Shown one piece after another: positions 5,918-13,327 of a stretch of 16,978 bases of DNA. The DNA lies in NCBI GenBank assembly GCA_030637775.1, contig DAOWFY010000165.1:1-16978 (forward strand), given 5' to 3'. Numbering within the stretch: position 1 is the first letter of the stretch; each line of letters begins with the position of its first letter. This DNA is from a bacterium. Lineage in GTDB: Bacteria; Ratteibacteria; UBA8468. The position numbers and the translations under genes are program-made. The notes beneath the pieces are model-generated. The model ran no database searches, was not told where the DNA came from, and worked only from the letters and a program-made list of their open reading frames with translations.

Positions 5918-7631
5918 TCTCTTCCGGGAAGAAAATGTCCTTGAGAATTCTTCCGGCAATTAATGCTGCCTCAGCGGAGCTGGCTGTATCAAGGAAAACA
6001 CAGAGGGAGATAATAGGATTTTCCCTGGGAGCATAACAGATGAATGCTCCGTGAGTTGGTAACTCCAACTCTGCTTTGGCAATTTGAGCTGTGCCGGTCT
6101 TTCCAGAGATAGATAGGCCGGTAACTTTGCTATTTCTACCTGTGCCTTGCTCCACAACATTGTAAAGACCTTCTTTCAATAGGGAAAGGTCTTCTTCGGG
6201 GATAAAGATCGAGCCTCGCAGATGTGGGGCGAAGGAAAGGATTTCATTTCCCAAAGGGTCAACAATTTCCTTTATAACCTCTGGTTGCCAGATGTTACCT
6301 CCATTAGCAATTGTCGCAATTAAACTTACCAATTGAATCGGAGTAACCAAAAGCGCTCCCTGACCGATGGAGAGGTTTAATGCTCCTCCTGATAGTCGAG
6401 GGGGAGGGATGGAGCCAGCCTTTTCTCCGGGTAGGTCAATTCCGGTAGGGGAGCCAAGCCCAAACCTCTTGCCATAGCTGAGAAGTCCCCTTGCTCCTAC
6501 CATTAACCCCACTTGACCAAAGAAGATATTGCAGGATTGGGGAAGAGCAGTATTAATGTCAATCCAGCCATGTTGTTTGTACTCCTCGGTTTCCCTATCC
6601 ACCCAGCAATGAAAGAGTCTGATTCGTTTCCCTTCCTGCACTTCCAATTCTCCTTTACATTCCAATTTATCGGTGGGAGTAATTACCCCTTTCTTTAAAG
6701 CGGAAAGTTCCGTGATAATCTTATAGATGGAACCTGGTGGGTAGCAGCCTTTGATCGCGCGGTTGAAGAAAGGCCTTCCCGGATGGAAAAGGTAAGGATC
6801 GATATCATCAGGATCAAAGGAAGGCTTACTCACCAGGGCCAGGATTTCACCATTCCTTGGATCCATGACCACGACACTTCCTCGATAACCACCGAGGTTC
6901 TCTGCAGAAGACTCCTGGATGGAGCGATCAATTGTTAAGATGATACTGTTACCCGGGGAAGACTCCTTCTTTCCTAAAATCCTTACCTTGTGGCCACGGG
7001 CATCAGTCTCTGCCCGAATACCCCCCCTTTTTCCTTTAAGGAGAGGGTCAAAGACCTTTTCTACTCCTTCTTTACCCACAAGGTCTCCTGCTTTTATCCT
7101 CTCTCCCTTTAATTTTTTCTTCTGCAGTTCTTCTGGACTTACCTCTCCCAGATAGCCAAGAAGATGGGCAGCTTTTTTGCCTAATTTATAGTCGCGCTTC
7201 AGTCCCACCTGGATGAAGATACCAGAAAGTTGCTCGCCTTTCTCTTCCACAAACGCCACCTCCCTTTCATTAAGATCTCTCTTAAGAGACTGTTGTTCAA
7301 AAGGGTTGGGGCAATCTTTTCTAAAAACGGATTCAATTTTTTCTTGGGGAATATTGATCACAGGGGCTAAAATGCTGCTGGCCTTTTGAGGATTTTTTAG
7401 ATCAAAGGGGACGAAGTAAAGATTAAAGCAGGGTCTATCTTTAACTAAAACTCTGCCATTTCTGTCGAAGATTGTCCCCCGGGGAATATCCAGACCGATG
7501 ATGCGTATAGAATTGAGGTCAGAGAGCCTCTGATAGCGGTAATATCGAAAGAGTTGGGTATAGATGAGTCCGCAGAAAAGAGGGATGAAGGAGAGATAGA
7601 TCAGGTGAGAAAGTCCTCTTATTCTATCCAT
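5910..7631 (-). CDS. mrdA: Penicillin-binding protein 2 (transpeptidase)
   Basis: 573 aa class B PBP, the crosslinking partner of RodA in the elongasome, anchored in the inner membrane with the enzyme outside. One N-terminal membrane helix (about 8-28); pedestal domain with IPRGTIFDRNGRVL at 49-62 and GKEGVEKVFDPLLKG at 186-200; transpeptidase domain from about 250. Catalytic motifs: SIYK (Ser301-Lys304), SCN (366-368), and KTG at 511-513. Cys325, His341, Cys342 and His354 between the first two motifs sit where E. coli PBP2 carries zinc ligands, but ligand assignment is uncertain. It overlaps mreD by 8 nt and rodA by 8 nt, so the set is co-translated. Inhibition by beta-lactams is expected for the family. 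Confidence 0.95.
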   Translation of the reverse strand: MDRIRGLSHLIYLSFIPLFCGLIYTQLFRYYRYQRLSDLNSIRIIGLDIPRGTIFDRNGRVLVKDRPCFNLYFVPFDLKNPQKASSILAPVINIPQEKIESVFRKDCPNPFEQQSLKRDLNEREVAFVEEKGEQLSGIFIQVGLKRDYKLGKKAAHLLGYLGEVSPEELQKKKLKGERIKAGDLVGKEGVEKVFDPLLKGKRGGIRAETDARGHKVRILGKKESSPGNSIILTIDRSIQESSAENLGGYRGSVVVMDPRNGEILALVSKPSFDPDDIDPYLFHPGRPFFNRAIKGCYPPGSIYKIITELSALKKGVITPTDKLECKGELEVQEGKRIRLFHCWVDRETEEYKQHGWIDINTALPQSCNIFFGQVGLMVGARGLLSYGKRFGLGSPTGIDLPGEKAGSIPPPRLSGGALNLSIGQGALLVTPIQLVSLIATIANGGNIWQPEVIKEIVDPLGNEILSFAPHLRGSIFIPEEDLSLLKEGLYNVVEQGTGRNSKVTGLSISGKTGTAQIAKAELELPTHGAFICYAPRENPIISLCVFLDTASSAEAALIAGRILKDIFFPEENE

Positions 7632-8115
7632 AGAGAGTTCTTTTTAGCCCCCAGAAGAGCAGGGAGAAGAGAAGAGAATTATAGATGGAGAAGATCAGGA
7701 TTTTGGGAATGAGCAGGCCCAGAGCCCAGGGATTTTGGTAAAAAAGAGCCGAAAAGATAATGTAGAGAAAACTTCCCAAAAAAACAAGGGTTATCTGAGA
7801 ATGGAAACTTTCCTTTATTTCCCATTTATTTTTCAATAAACCAATAAGATAACTGATCAGGCAGAAGGAAAAGCTATTGGTCCCAATAAGACCTCGAAAG
7901 AGGATATCCTGCAAAAGTCCGGCGCCGAAAGCCAGAGAAATTGCAAACATTCCACCGGTATACAGGGAAAAGAAGATCAGAAAGATAAGAATAAAATCGG
8001 GAGCAATCTTATTGATCCGGAGATATTTTGTCCCCACCCATTGAAGAAAAAAAAAGAAAGATATCGTGAGGAAAAGATTGGGCAGACGAAGAGAGATTTT
8101 TCCGACTCTGTTCAT
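7624..8115 (-). CDS. mreD: Rod-shape-determining protein MreD
   Basis: 163 aa, very hydrophobic, with about five to six membrane spans, matching MreD in length and topology. Conserved-looking pieces: APDFILIFLIFFSLYTGG and GLLQDILFRGLIGTNSFSF, the latter typical of MreD (G..QD.......G..). MreD bridges MreC, RodA and PBP2 in the inner membrane; sequence conservation in the family is low, so position is a major part of the call. It overlaps mreC by 4 nt (ATGA) and mrdA by 8 nt. Confidence 0.9.
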   Translation of the reverse strand: MNRVGKISLRLPNLFLTISFFFFLQWVGTKYLRINKIAPDFILIFLIFFSLYTGGMFAISLAFGAGLLQDILFRGLIGTNSFSFCLISYLIGLLKNKWEIKESFHSQITLVFLGSFLYIIFSALFYQNPWALGLLIPKILIFSIYNSLLFSLLFWGLKRTLYG

Positions 8116-8822
8116 TGAATAATCAAAACCTCTTCCAATTTTGGGAAGGAAACGGCGGGATTAACTGTTACATCAAGGAAGAGAGAGGAATTTACCCCTC
8201 TAAGCCTGAGAACCTTACCGATAGGAAGTCCTTTTGGATAGAGGGTGGAAAGTCCTGATGTGAGCATGACATCTCCCCTTTTTATTTCACTTTCCTTGGG
8301 TAGATACTTTAATTCTAAAATGCCGGGATGACCTCCGAGCAAAATCCCGAGTTCCCTTGTACGTTGAATTAACCCGCTGATCCTACTTTCCGGGTGAAGA
8401 AGGGTCATCACAAGGGATGTATTTCCATCTACTCTGATCACCCTTCCTACCAAAGAGCCATTCTTGTCAAGGACGGTCATTCCTTCTCTGATGAGCTCGA
8501 CTTTTCCCGAATCAATCAAGACGGTTGTCGGCCAACCCACCGGCTCCATTCTTACTATCTTGGACACTCTTCGGAAACTATAAGGACTTCTCTCCTTTAG
8601 TTGAAGGATTTCTCGCAGCCGCCTATTCTCGGCCAGGAGTTCATCGATGAAGACTCTCTCCAATTCTATTCTCTTATGAGAGAGAAGTTCTTCCTGGGGA
8701 GGAAGAATTAAGGATTCCTTCATCCGGAGTATCTTGCAGGAGTTGGAGGATTTAATACCAATGAGAGACGCTAATAGAAGAAAGAAAAGGAGTAAAATCT
8801 CCTTTCTATACCTCCATAACAT
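8112..8822 (-). CDS. mreC: Rod-shape-determining protein MreC
   Basis: 236 aa, slightly short for MreC. One N-terminal membrane helix (about 8-23), a coiled-coil stretch (about 40-78, ELLSHKRIELERVFIDELLAE and following), then the two beta-barrel domains, with PVGWPTTVLIDSGK, GMTVLDKNGSLVGRVI, LLGGHPGILELKYLPKES and GDVMLTSGLSTLYPKGLPIGKV as recognisable MreC patterns. MreC sits in the periplasm or outside the membrane and activates PBP2/RodA. It starts 5 nt after the mreB stop and overlaps mreD by 4 nt. Confidence 0.94.
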   Translation of the reverse strand: MLWRYRKEILLLFFLLLASLIGIKSSNSCKILRMKESLILPPQEELLSHKRIELERVFIDELLAENRRLREILQLKERSPYSFRRVSKIVRMEPVGWPTTVLIDSGKVELIREGMTVLDKNGSLVGRVIRVDGNTSLVMTLLHPESRISGLIQRTRELGILLGGHPGILELKYLPKESEIKRGDVMLTSGLSTLYPKGLPIGKVLRLRGVNSSLFLDVTVNPAVSFPKLEEVLIIQ

Positions 8823-8827
8823 TTTGT

Positions 8828-9856
8828 CTATTCCTTTTTGAAACTCTTGAGATAGGAAATTTCTTCCAGCATCTTACCCGTTCCCTTTACCACCGCTAAA
8901 AGAGGTTCTTCCGACACCCTCACCGGAATCTTTGTTTCCTGAGAAAGTAGTTTATCTATACCCTGCAGCAGAGATCCACCGCCGGTCATTATTAAACCTT
9001 GTTTTGCCAAATCACTGGATAACTCAGGCGGTGTCTCTTCCAGGATGGCATGAACCTCATTGACGATTATGGATAATGACTCTTTGATTGCTTCCCTGAT
9101 CTCCTCCGAATGAAGGGCGACTGTCTTGGGCAACCCTTCTATTAAATCCCTTCCATTGATCTCCTCACTTAATTCATTCTTTCCCAAAGAGATAGCACTA
9201 CCAATACTAATCTTAATCTCCTCCGCCGTACGCTCTCCAACTAAGAGATTATAATTTTTTTTCAGATATTCGATGATTGCCTCATCCATCTCGTTACCCG
9301 CAATTCTGATACTTCGCATTACCACAATGCCTCCCAGAGATATCACGGCCATCTCGGTAGTTCCACCGCCGATATCAATAATGAAGCTGCCGGTAGGTTC
9401 AGCTACCGGCAATCCTACTCCAATGGCAGCCGCCATTGGCTCCTGCACCAGATAGACCGCTCTTGCTCCCGCTTTGATCGCCGTCTCCCGGACAGCTCTT
9501 CTTTCCACATTGGTGATGCCAGATGGAATGGCAATAACGATCCGGGGTGGAAGGATAAAACGATGTCGCCTCGTGTGTACCTTATTAATGAAGTAACGCA
9601 GCATCATCTCGGTAGCTTCGAAATCAGCAATCACCCCATCCCGCAAGGGCTTCATCGCGATGATATTAGCCGGGGTTCTGCCCAGCATTTGCTTCGCCTC
9701 AGATCCCACGGCCAGGACCTCCTTTGTCTCCATATTGAATGCCACAATTGAAGGCTCAGAGAGCACAATTCCCATTTTCCTTACATGGACAACACTATTT
9801 GACGTTCCTAAATCTATTCCGATATCGTTAGAAAAAAATTGAAATGGATTCCGCAT
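8828..9856 (-). CDS. mreB: Actin-like rod-shape protein MreB
   Basis: 342 aa. MreB forms membrane-bound filaments that position the elongation machinery. Actin-fold motifs are all present: phosphate 1 DIGIDLGTSNSVVHV (11-25), the EPSIVA strand, phosphate 2 IDIGGGTTEMAVISLGG, and the adenosine motif GLIMTGGGSLLQGID near the C-terminus. The N-terminal MRNPFQFF is compatible with a short amphipathic membrane anchor. The start at 9856 is supported by AAGGAG (9865-9870 on this strand), and a promoter with a hairpin-bearing leader lies upstream. First gene of mreB-mreC-mreD-mrdA-rodA. Confidence 0.97.
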   Translation of the reverse strand: MRNPFQFFSNDIGIDLGTSNSVVHVRKMGIVLSEPSIVAFNMETKEVLAVGSEAKQMLGRTPANIIAMKPLRDGVIADFEATEMMLRYFINKVHTRRHRFILPPRIVIAIPSGITNVERRAVRETAIKAGARAVYLVQEPMAAAIGVGLPVAEPTGSFIIDIGGGTTEMAVISLGGIVVMRSIRIAGNEMDEAIIEYLKKNYNLLVGERTAEEIKISIGSAISLGKNELSEEINGRDLIEGLPKTVALHSEEIREAIKESLSIIVNEVHAILEETPPELSSDLAKQGLIMTGGGSLLQGIDKLLSQETKIPVRVSEEPLLAVVKGTGKMLEEISYLKSFKKE

Positions 9857-9864
9857 TTTTTTGT

Positions 9865-9870
9865 CTCCTT
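9865..9870 (-). promoter_or_regulatory. mreB ribosome binding site
   Basis: AAGGAG on the minus strand ends 8 nt before the mreB ATG at 9856. It is one of the few clear Shine-Dalgarno sequences in the window, and it fixes the mreB start. Confidence 0.7.
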
Positions 9871-9875
9871 ATTTT

Positions 9876-9905
9876 GTCATTCTGAGGCATAGCCGAAGAA
9901 TCTCC
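9876..9905. repeat. Dispersed hairpin repeat in the mreB leader
   Basis: The stretch beginning TCATTCTGAGGCATAGCCGA and running on as AGAATCTCC matches, from memory, a widespread intergenic repeat type (TCATTCTGAG...GAAGAATCTC) found in many uncultivated bacteria. It folds as ATTCT (9879-9883), GA, GGC (9886-9888), ATA loop, GCC (9892-9894), GA, AGAAT (9897-9901). On the plus strand the internal loop is a tandem G-A mismatch. It would sit at the 5' end of the mreB message. Confidence 0.6.
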
Positions 9906-9907
9906 TT

Positions 9908-9936
9908 ATTCTATCAAATATTTCTTATAAAGTCAA
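9908..9936 (-). promoter_or_regulatory. mreB operon promoter
   Basis: On the minus strand: -35 TTGACT (9936-9931), a 17-nt spacer, and -10 TAGAAT (9913-9908) preceded by TGA, an extended -10 form. The predicted transcription start is near 9901, so the leader contains the hairpin repeat and then the AAGGAG site. It drives the five-gene morphogenesis operon. Confidence 0.65.
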
Positions 9937-9940
9937 AAAA

Positions 9941-9949
9941 TGATATAAT
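9941..9949 (+). promoter_or_regulatory. Extended -10 promoter of the phosphohexomutase gene
   Basis: TGATATAAT is a perfect extended -10 element (TG, one base, TATAAT at 9944-9949). The -35 region TTTCTT (9921-9926, 17-nt spacing) is poor, as extended -10 promoters allow. The expected start is about 9956, the A of the ATG itself, so the message would be leaderless; no Shine-Dalgarno sequence is present. The promoter overlaps the mreB promoter on the other strand. Confidence 0.6.
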
Positions 9950-9955
9950 GAAAAT

Positions 9956-11311
9956 ATGAAATTGAATCGAGAAATTTTTCGGGAGTATGATCTCAGAGGA
10001 ATTGTGAAGAAAGATCTCTCTGATGATGTTGTAGCCTCAATTGCCAGAGGTTTTGGCACCTATCTACAGAGAATTTCCCGAGGAAGGGAGATAGTGGTGG
10101 CCAGGGATAATCGCCTTAGCTCTGAGCACCTATCTCGTCTGGTTATAGAAGGACTTCTTTCTACCGGATGCGACGTTACAGATATCGGAGAGGTTCCTAC
10201 CCCGGTTTTCTACTTTGCCAATCATCATTTTGGAGAGAATGGGGGAGTGATGATTACCGCCAGCCATAACCCTCCCCAATTTAATGGTTTTAAATTGGTA
10301 TTAGAGAGAAAGAGCATCTACGGCAAGCAGATTCAGGATTTAAGAGAAATCGTTGAAAAAGGAATGTTCAAAAAAGGGAGGGGAAAATTAAGGAAGAAAA
10401 ATATTAATAACCTCTACTTTAAAGCAATTAGAGATAGAATCAAACTGAAAAGAGCCATTTCTCTGGTTATTGATGCGGGAAATGGCATTGCCGGTCCATT
10501 TGCTCTAAATTTATTAAAAAATTTAGGCTGTGAGGTTGATCCTCTCTATTGTGAGAGTGATGGTAATTTCCCTCACCATCCGCCAGACCCTGTGGTAGCG
10601 GAGAATTTGCGTGACCTGATCAAAAGAGTAAAAGAAACAAAAGCAGAACTCGGAATAGCCTACGATGGTGATGGGGATAGAATCGGAGTCGTTGACGAGA
10701 AAGGGGAAATAGTCTGGGGAGATAAACTCCTGATTATCCTTGCACAAGAGATATTACAAAAATTACCCGGCTCGGTAATTATCTTTGATGTCAAATGCTC
10801 CAACGCACTTGCCGAGGCGATAAAAGAGAAAGGCGGAACCCCTTTAATGTGGAAGACGGGTCACTCCCTGATCGAGGATAAGTTAAGGCAGGAAAAGTCT
10901 CCCCTGGCGGGAGAATTAAGTGGCCACATCTATTTTGCCGATGATTGGTTTGGCTTTGATGACGCCCTTTATACCTCAGCCCGGCTCTTGCAAATTCTCT
11001 CAAGAAGTAAGAAGGAATTCTCTGGCCACCTCTCCGGAATAAGGGAATATTATGCCAGCCCAGAGATCAGAGTTTCTACCCCCGAAGCCAGGAAGTTTCT
11101 TATCGTCGACAAAATCAAAAGATATTTTCAGAGCCGGTATCGAATCTCTGATATTGATGGGGTGAAGGTTTTCTTTAAGAGAGGCTGGGGTTTGGTGCGC
11201 GCCTCCAATACAGAGGCCTCTTTGGTCATTCGCTTCGAAGCCACCACACCGGGACACCTGAAGGAAATAGAAAAGATTATTATGAGAGAGGTAAAGAAAA
11301 ACTTGGTTTAG
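9956..11311 (+). CDS. Phosphomannomutase/phosphoglucomutase (ManB/AlgC type)
   Basis: 451 aa alpha-D-phosphohexomutase interconverting hexose 6- and 1-phosphates, feeding GDP-mannose, UDP-glucose or similar for surface polysaccharides. Domains in order: phosphoserine loop MITASHNPPQFNGFKL with Ser103; metal loop YDGDGDR with Asp237/239/241; sugar-specificity loop GELSGHIYF (319-327); phosphate-binding RASNTEASLVIRFEA (415-429). The N-terminus FREYDLRGI fits the family. The GE(L)SGH loop is that of dual PMM/PGM enzymes rather than GlmM, whose residues differ; the exact substrate cannot be settled from sequence. It is transcribed away from mreB from an apparently leaderless promoter. Confidence 0.92.
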   Translation: MKLNREIFREYDLRGIVKKDLSDDVVASIARGFGTYLQRISRGREIVVARDNRLSSEHLSRLVIEGLLSTGCDVTDIGEVPTPVFYFANHHFGENGGVMITASHNPPQFNGFKLVLERKSIYGKQIQDLREIVEKGMFKKGRGKLRKKNINNLYFKAIRDRIKLKRAISLVIDAGNGIAGPFALNLLKNLGCEVDPLYCESDGNFPHHPPDPVVAENLRDLIKRVKETKAELGIAYDGDGDRIGVVDEKGEIVWGDKLLIILAQEILQKLPGSVIIFDVKCSNALAEAIKEKGGTPLMWKTGHSLIEDKLRQEKSPLAGELSGHIYFADDWFGFDDALYTSARLLQILSRSKKEFSGHLSGIREYYASPEIRVSTPEARKFLIVDKIKRYFQSRYRISDIDGVKVFFKRGWGLVRASNTEASLVIRFEATTPGHLKEIEKIIMREVKKNLV

Positions 11312-11320
11312 AACACTAAT

Positions 11321-11368
11321 GTGAGCACCCTGACCGAGCACCATCGGTGCGAGACCTGGTGAGCGTGC
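11321..11368. repeat. Nested inverted repeat before yggS
   Basis: The 84-nt gap after the phosphohexomutase gene holds a palindromic module: inner stem GCACC-ATC-GGTGC, enclosed by CACC...GGTG and GCAC...GTGC pairings, with GAGCACC occurring twice on the left side. No T-run follows, so it is not a terminator. It looks like another dispersed palindromic repeat in the yggS leader, and it leaves yggS without a clear Shine-Dalgarno sequence. Confidence 0.5.
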
Positions 11369-11395
11369 CGCCGAAGAAGATAGTCCGAACATACG

Positions 11396-12055
11396 ATGAT
11401 TAAAGAAAATGTGCAGAGGATATTGAAGGAGTTGCCGGAAGGGGTAGAGTTGGTAGCGGCCGCAAAAACAAGGAGCCCAGGGGAAATTTTAGAGGCGATA
11501 GATGGAGGAATAAAGATTATTGGAGAAAACTATCTCCAGGAGACACTGAGTGTCTTTAAGGTAATTGAAAGAAGGGTAAAATACCATTTTATTGGGCATC
11601 TGCAGAAGAATAAGGTGAAAAAAGCGGTAAAGATATTTGATATGATTGAGACGGTTGATTCCTTAGAGATAGCGGAAAAGATTGATAAAAGATGTAATCA
11701 AATTGGTAAAATAATGCCGCTATTAATCGAGATAAACAGTGGCCGAGAAAAGCAGAAATTCGGGGTATTCCCCGAAATGGCAGAAAGGTTGATAAAGGAT
11801 ATTTCCTCCTTTAAAAATATAAAAATAATGGGACTGATGACGATGGGACCTCGCTTGGGAAATCCTATAGAATCCCGACCCTATTTTATCGAGACAAGAA
11901 AAATATTTGAAAGAATAAAAGCACTGAATCTACCTCGTGTTGAGATGAGATATCTTTCGATGGGAATGACCAATTCCTATAAGATTGCGATTAGTGAAGG
12001 GGCAAATATGGTAAGGATCGGAACAAAGATCTTTGGGGAAAGGGATGATGATTAG
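11396..12055 (+). CDS. yggS: YggS/PLPBP-family PLP homeostasis protein
   Basis: 219 aa single-domain TIM-barrel protein that binds pyridoxal phosphate and balances the vitamin B6 and amino-acid pools; it has no established catalytic reaction. Motifs: AAAKTRSP with the PLP lysine K24 (family usually VSKT), GENYLQE (43-49), HFIGHLQKNK (64-73), INSGREKQKFGV, LMTMGP, and the phosphate-binding end LSMGMTNSYKIAISEGANMVRIGTKIFG, given here as separate pieces LSMGMTNSY and NMVRIGTKIFG. Slightly shorter than E. coli YggS. It overlaps the next gene by 11 nt, so they are probably one operon. Confidence 0.93.
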   Translation: MIKENVQRILKELPEGVELVAAAKTRSPGEILEAIDGGIKIIGENYLQETLSVFKVIERRVKYHFIGHLQKNKVKKAVKIFDMIETVDSLEIAEKIDKRCNQIGKIMPLLIEINSGREKQKFGVFPEMAERLIKDISSFKNIKIMGLMTMGPRLGNPIESRPYFIETRKIFERIKALNLPRVEMRYLSMGMTNSYKIAISEGANMVRIGTKIFGERDDD

Positions 12056-12827
12056 GTTTTGGCAGATAATAATAGGGTTATCTCTTTGCGGGCTTTTTCT
12101 TTTTGGTTGTCAGCCAAAGGCAAAGGTAGAAGAAAGGAAAATTCCCCAAACCTATATCTGCCATCAGAGCATAGGTAAAGTTAAGATTGATGGCATTCTC
12201 GATGAGAAGGATTGGCAGAAGGCAGAGCCAATAAACTTTTATCATTTAAGGAGAAAGGACCCCCAGGACTATAGAGAGCCAGAATCCCCTACCATTGGTA
12301 AGCTCCTCTGGGATAAGGATTATTTCTACGTTAGTTTTAAGGCTTATGATAAGGATATTTGGGGTTACTATACTGAAAGGGACGAAACTACCTACCGGGA
12401 GGACGTCTTGGAGATCTTTCTCAAGCCTGATGCCCAAAAGGCATCTTACTATAATTTTGAAATTAATGCTTTAGGCACGGTCTATGATGCATTCAATTTC
12501 AAAAGAGGTTTTGCTGGCGGGAGTCATCGCTGGAGTAAGTGGAACTGTGAAGGACTGAAGATTGGAATAAAGGTTAAAGGAAGTTTGAATAATTGGAAGG
12601 ATGAGGATGAATGCTGGGTCTTAGAGGTGGCCATTCCCTTCTCTGCCTTTAAGGAGATAACTCTTTCTCCCAAGATAGGGGATGAATGGTCCTTTGCCCT
12701 TTGCCGCTATGACTACTCGGTCTATCTAGAAGAGGGTCGTGAACTTTCTTCTTCCGCCAAACTTTCAAAATTGAATTTTCACCTCTGGGAAGATTATGAC
12801 CGTCTGCTCTTCTCTAAATTGCGCTAA
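12045..12827 (+). CDS. Lipoprotein with CBM9-like (DOMON-type) domain
   Basis: About 260 aa. From the ATG at 12045 (or 12048) the protein opens with a type II signal peptide, MMIRFWQ plus a hydrophobic core ending in a lipobox LFGC with Cys22. The rest follows the carbohydrate-binding family 9-like pattern: KIDGILDEKDWQKAEP, LLWDKDYFYVSFKAYD, YREDVLEIFLKPD, YYNFEINALGTVYDAFNF and WVLEVAIPFSAF, ending in LNFHLWEDYDRLLF. Such domains occur in surface sugar-binding or redox-associated proteins; here the domain stands alone, so the ligand is unknown. A TTG at 12033 would give a longer form, but the signal peptide argues for 12045. The stop codon TAA is already part of the first 68-nt repeat. Confidence 0.85.
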   Translation: MMIRFWQIIIGLSLCGLFLFGCQPKAKVEERKIPQTYICHQSIGKVKIDGILDEKDWQKAEPINFYHLRRKDPQDYREPESPTIGKLLWDKDYFYVSFKAYDKDIWGYYTERDETTYREDVLEIFLKPDAQKASYYNFEINALGTVYDAFNFKRGFAGGSHRWSKWNCEGLKIGIKVKGSLNNWKDEDECWVLEVAIPFSAFKEITLSPKIGDEWSFALCRYDYSVYLEEGRELSSSAKLSKLNFHLWEDYDRLLFSKLR

Positions 12828-12968
12828 TCTATCTGCTTACTTCAGTAGCAATATGCGGAAAGATTAACTTCTTTGAGATTGCTCACAGCAACTTCCGCCA
12901 CTAATCTATTCTCTATCTTCAGTAGCAATATGCGGTAAGAATCGCTTCTCAGAAATTGCTCACAGCAA
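12824..12968. repeat. Two tandem 68-nt hairpin repeats (77-nt period)
   Basis: Copies at 12824-12891 and 12901-12968 are about 82% identical by eye, separated by CTTCCGCCA. Both keep AGCAAT...ATTGCT (12847-12852/12878-12883 and 12924-12929/12955-12960) and the ends CTTCAGTAGCAATATGCGG and ATTGCTCACAGCAA. An inner stem is kept in shifted form, with one compensating A-T to T-A change (12859/12874 versus 12936/12951). The first copy includes the lipoprotein stop codon; the second abuts the broken mnmG copy. Confidence 0.85.
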
Positions 12969-13061
12969 ATGAATCAGCAGGATGGAGAGGTCGGCTTGCC
13001 GCAGACCGTCAATTCGGCAGGCCTGACCGAAGGAAAGAGGTCTTATCTTTGTTATTTTTTG
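12966..13061 (-). pseudogene. mnmG: Remnant of a second mnmG 3' end
   Basis: Read on the minus strand this stretch gives QKITKIRPLSFG, then the MnmG C-terminal block [15 protein letters not shown] and ILLIHL, followed one codon later by TGA. The intact mnmG at 14038-14106 has the same block. Over 69 aligned nt (12966-13034 against 14038-14106, offset 1072) there are five mismatches, every one synonymous; further upstream the two copies diverge to KITKIRPLS versus KLIKIEPSS, still clearly homologous. There is no start and no body, so it is a relic. It marks the left side of the islet whose right side is the working mnmG tail. Confidence 0.85.
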
Positions 13062-13077
13062 ACTTAGTTATTATAAT
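13049..13077 (+). promoter_or_regulatory. Promoter of the nucleotidyltransferase islet
   Basis: -35 TTGTTA (13049-13054), 17-nt spacer, perfect -10 TATAAT (13072-13077). The predicted start near 13084 leaves about 10 nt before the GTG at 13094. The -35 box lies inside the mnmG remnant, so the promoter was formed at or brought with the junction. Confidence 0.6.
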
Positions 13078-13093
13078 GTAGTATTCTTTTTGT

Positions 13094-13327
13094 GTGAAAA
13101 CTAAATCAGATTTTTTTGATGAGGATGAAGAATGGCTACAACTGCAGCCAGCCGAACGTCTTTTAGAAACAACCAAACTTTGGGCGATATATCGCCTGAT
13201 GGGAGGTAACCTTGATCCCGAACCCGATCCTCAAAGTCCTTTCTACATTTTTCAAACACCACGTTCGTTGTCTGTTAATCGGCGGACAAGCCTGCATTAT
13301 TTACGGAGCCAGCGAATTCAGTCGTGA
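13094..13327 (+). CDS. Small acidic partner protein of nucleotidyltransferase
   Basis: 77 aa from a GTG start. The first half is acidic and helical (DFFDEDEEWLQLQPAERLLE), then LWAIYRLMGGNLDPEPDPQSPF. I recognise the (L/I)...GG.LDPEPDPQSPF pattern from small conserved proteins encoded directly before nucleotidyltransferase-fold genes in many bacteria; no function is known to me. The tail after SPF is basic and unconserved-looking and is written over the next gene in another frame: the two coding regions overlap by 116 nt (13212-13327). No Shine-Dalgarno sequence precedes the GTG, but a good promoter does. Possible roles are an antitoxin-like or regulatory partner of the enzyme (inference). 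Confidence 0.65.
   Translation: MKTKSDFFDEDEEWLQLQPAERLLETTKLWAIYRLMGGNLDPEPDPQSPFYIFQTPRSLSVNRRTSLHYLRSQRIQS
13202..13207 (+). promoter_or_regulatory. Ribosome binding site for the nucleotidyltransferase TTG start
   Basis: GGAGGT lies 4 nt before the TTG at 13212 and inside the upstream small gene. In that frame a TGA at 13197-13199 closes the reading frame and no other start codon fits before the conserved domain, so this site decides the start. Confidence 0.65.

Noticed and set aside
5918-5959. Longer RodA N-terminus from 5959
   Set aside because: The extra residues are the mrdA tail read in another frame; 5917 gives a RodA-like N-terminus.
12824-12968. CRISPR repeats
   Set aside because: Two long, diverged copies separated by only 9 nt; no spacer pattern and no cas genes.
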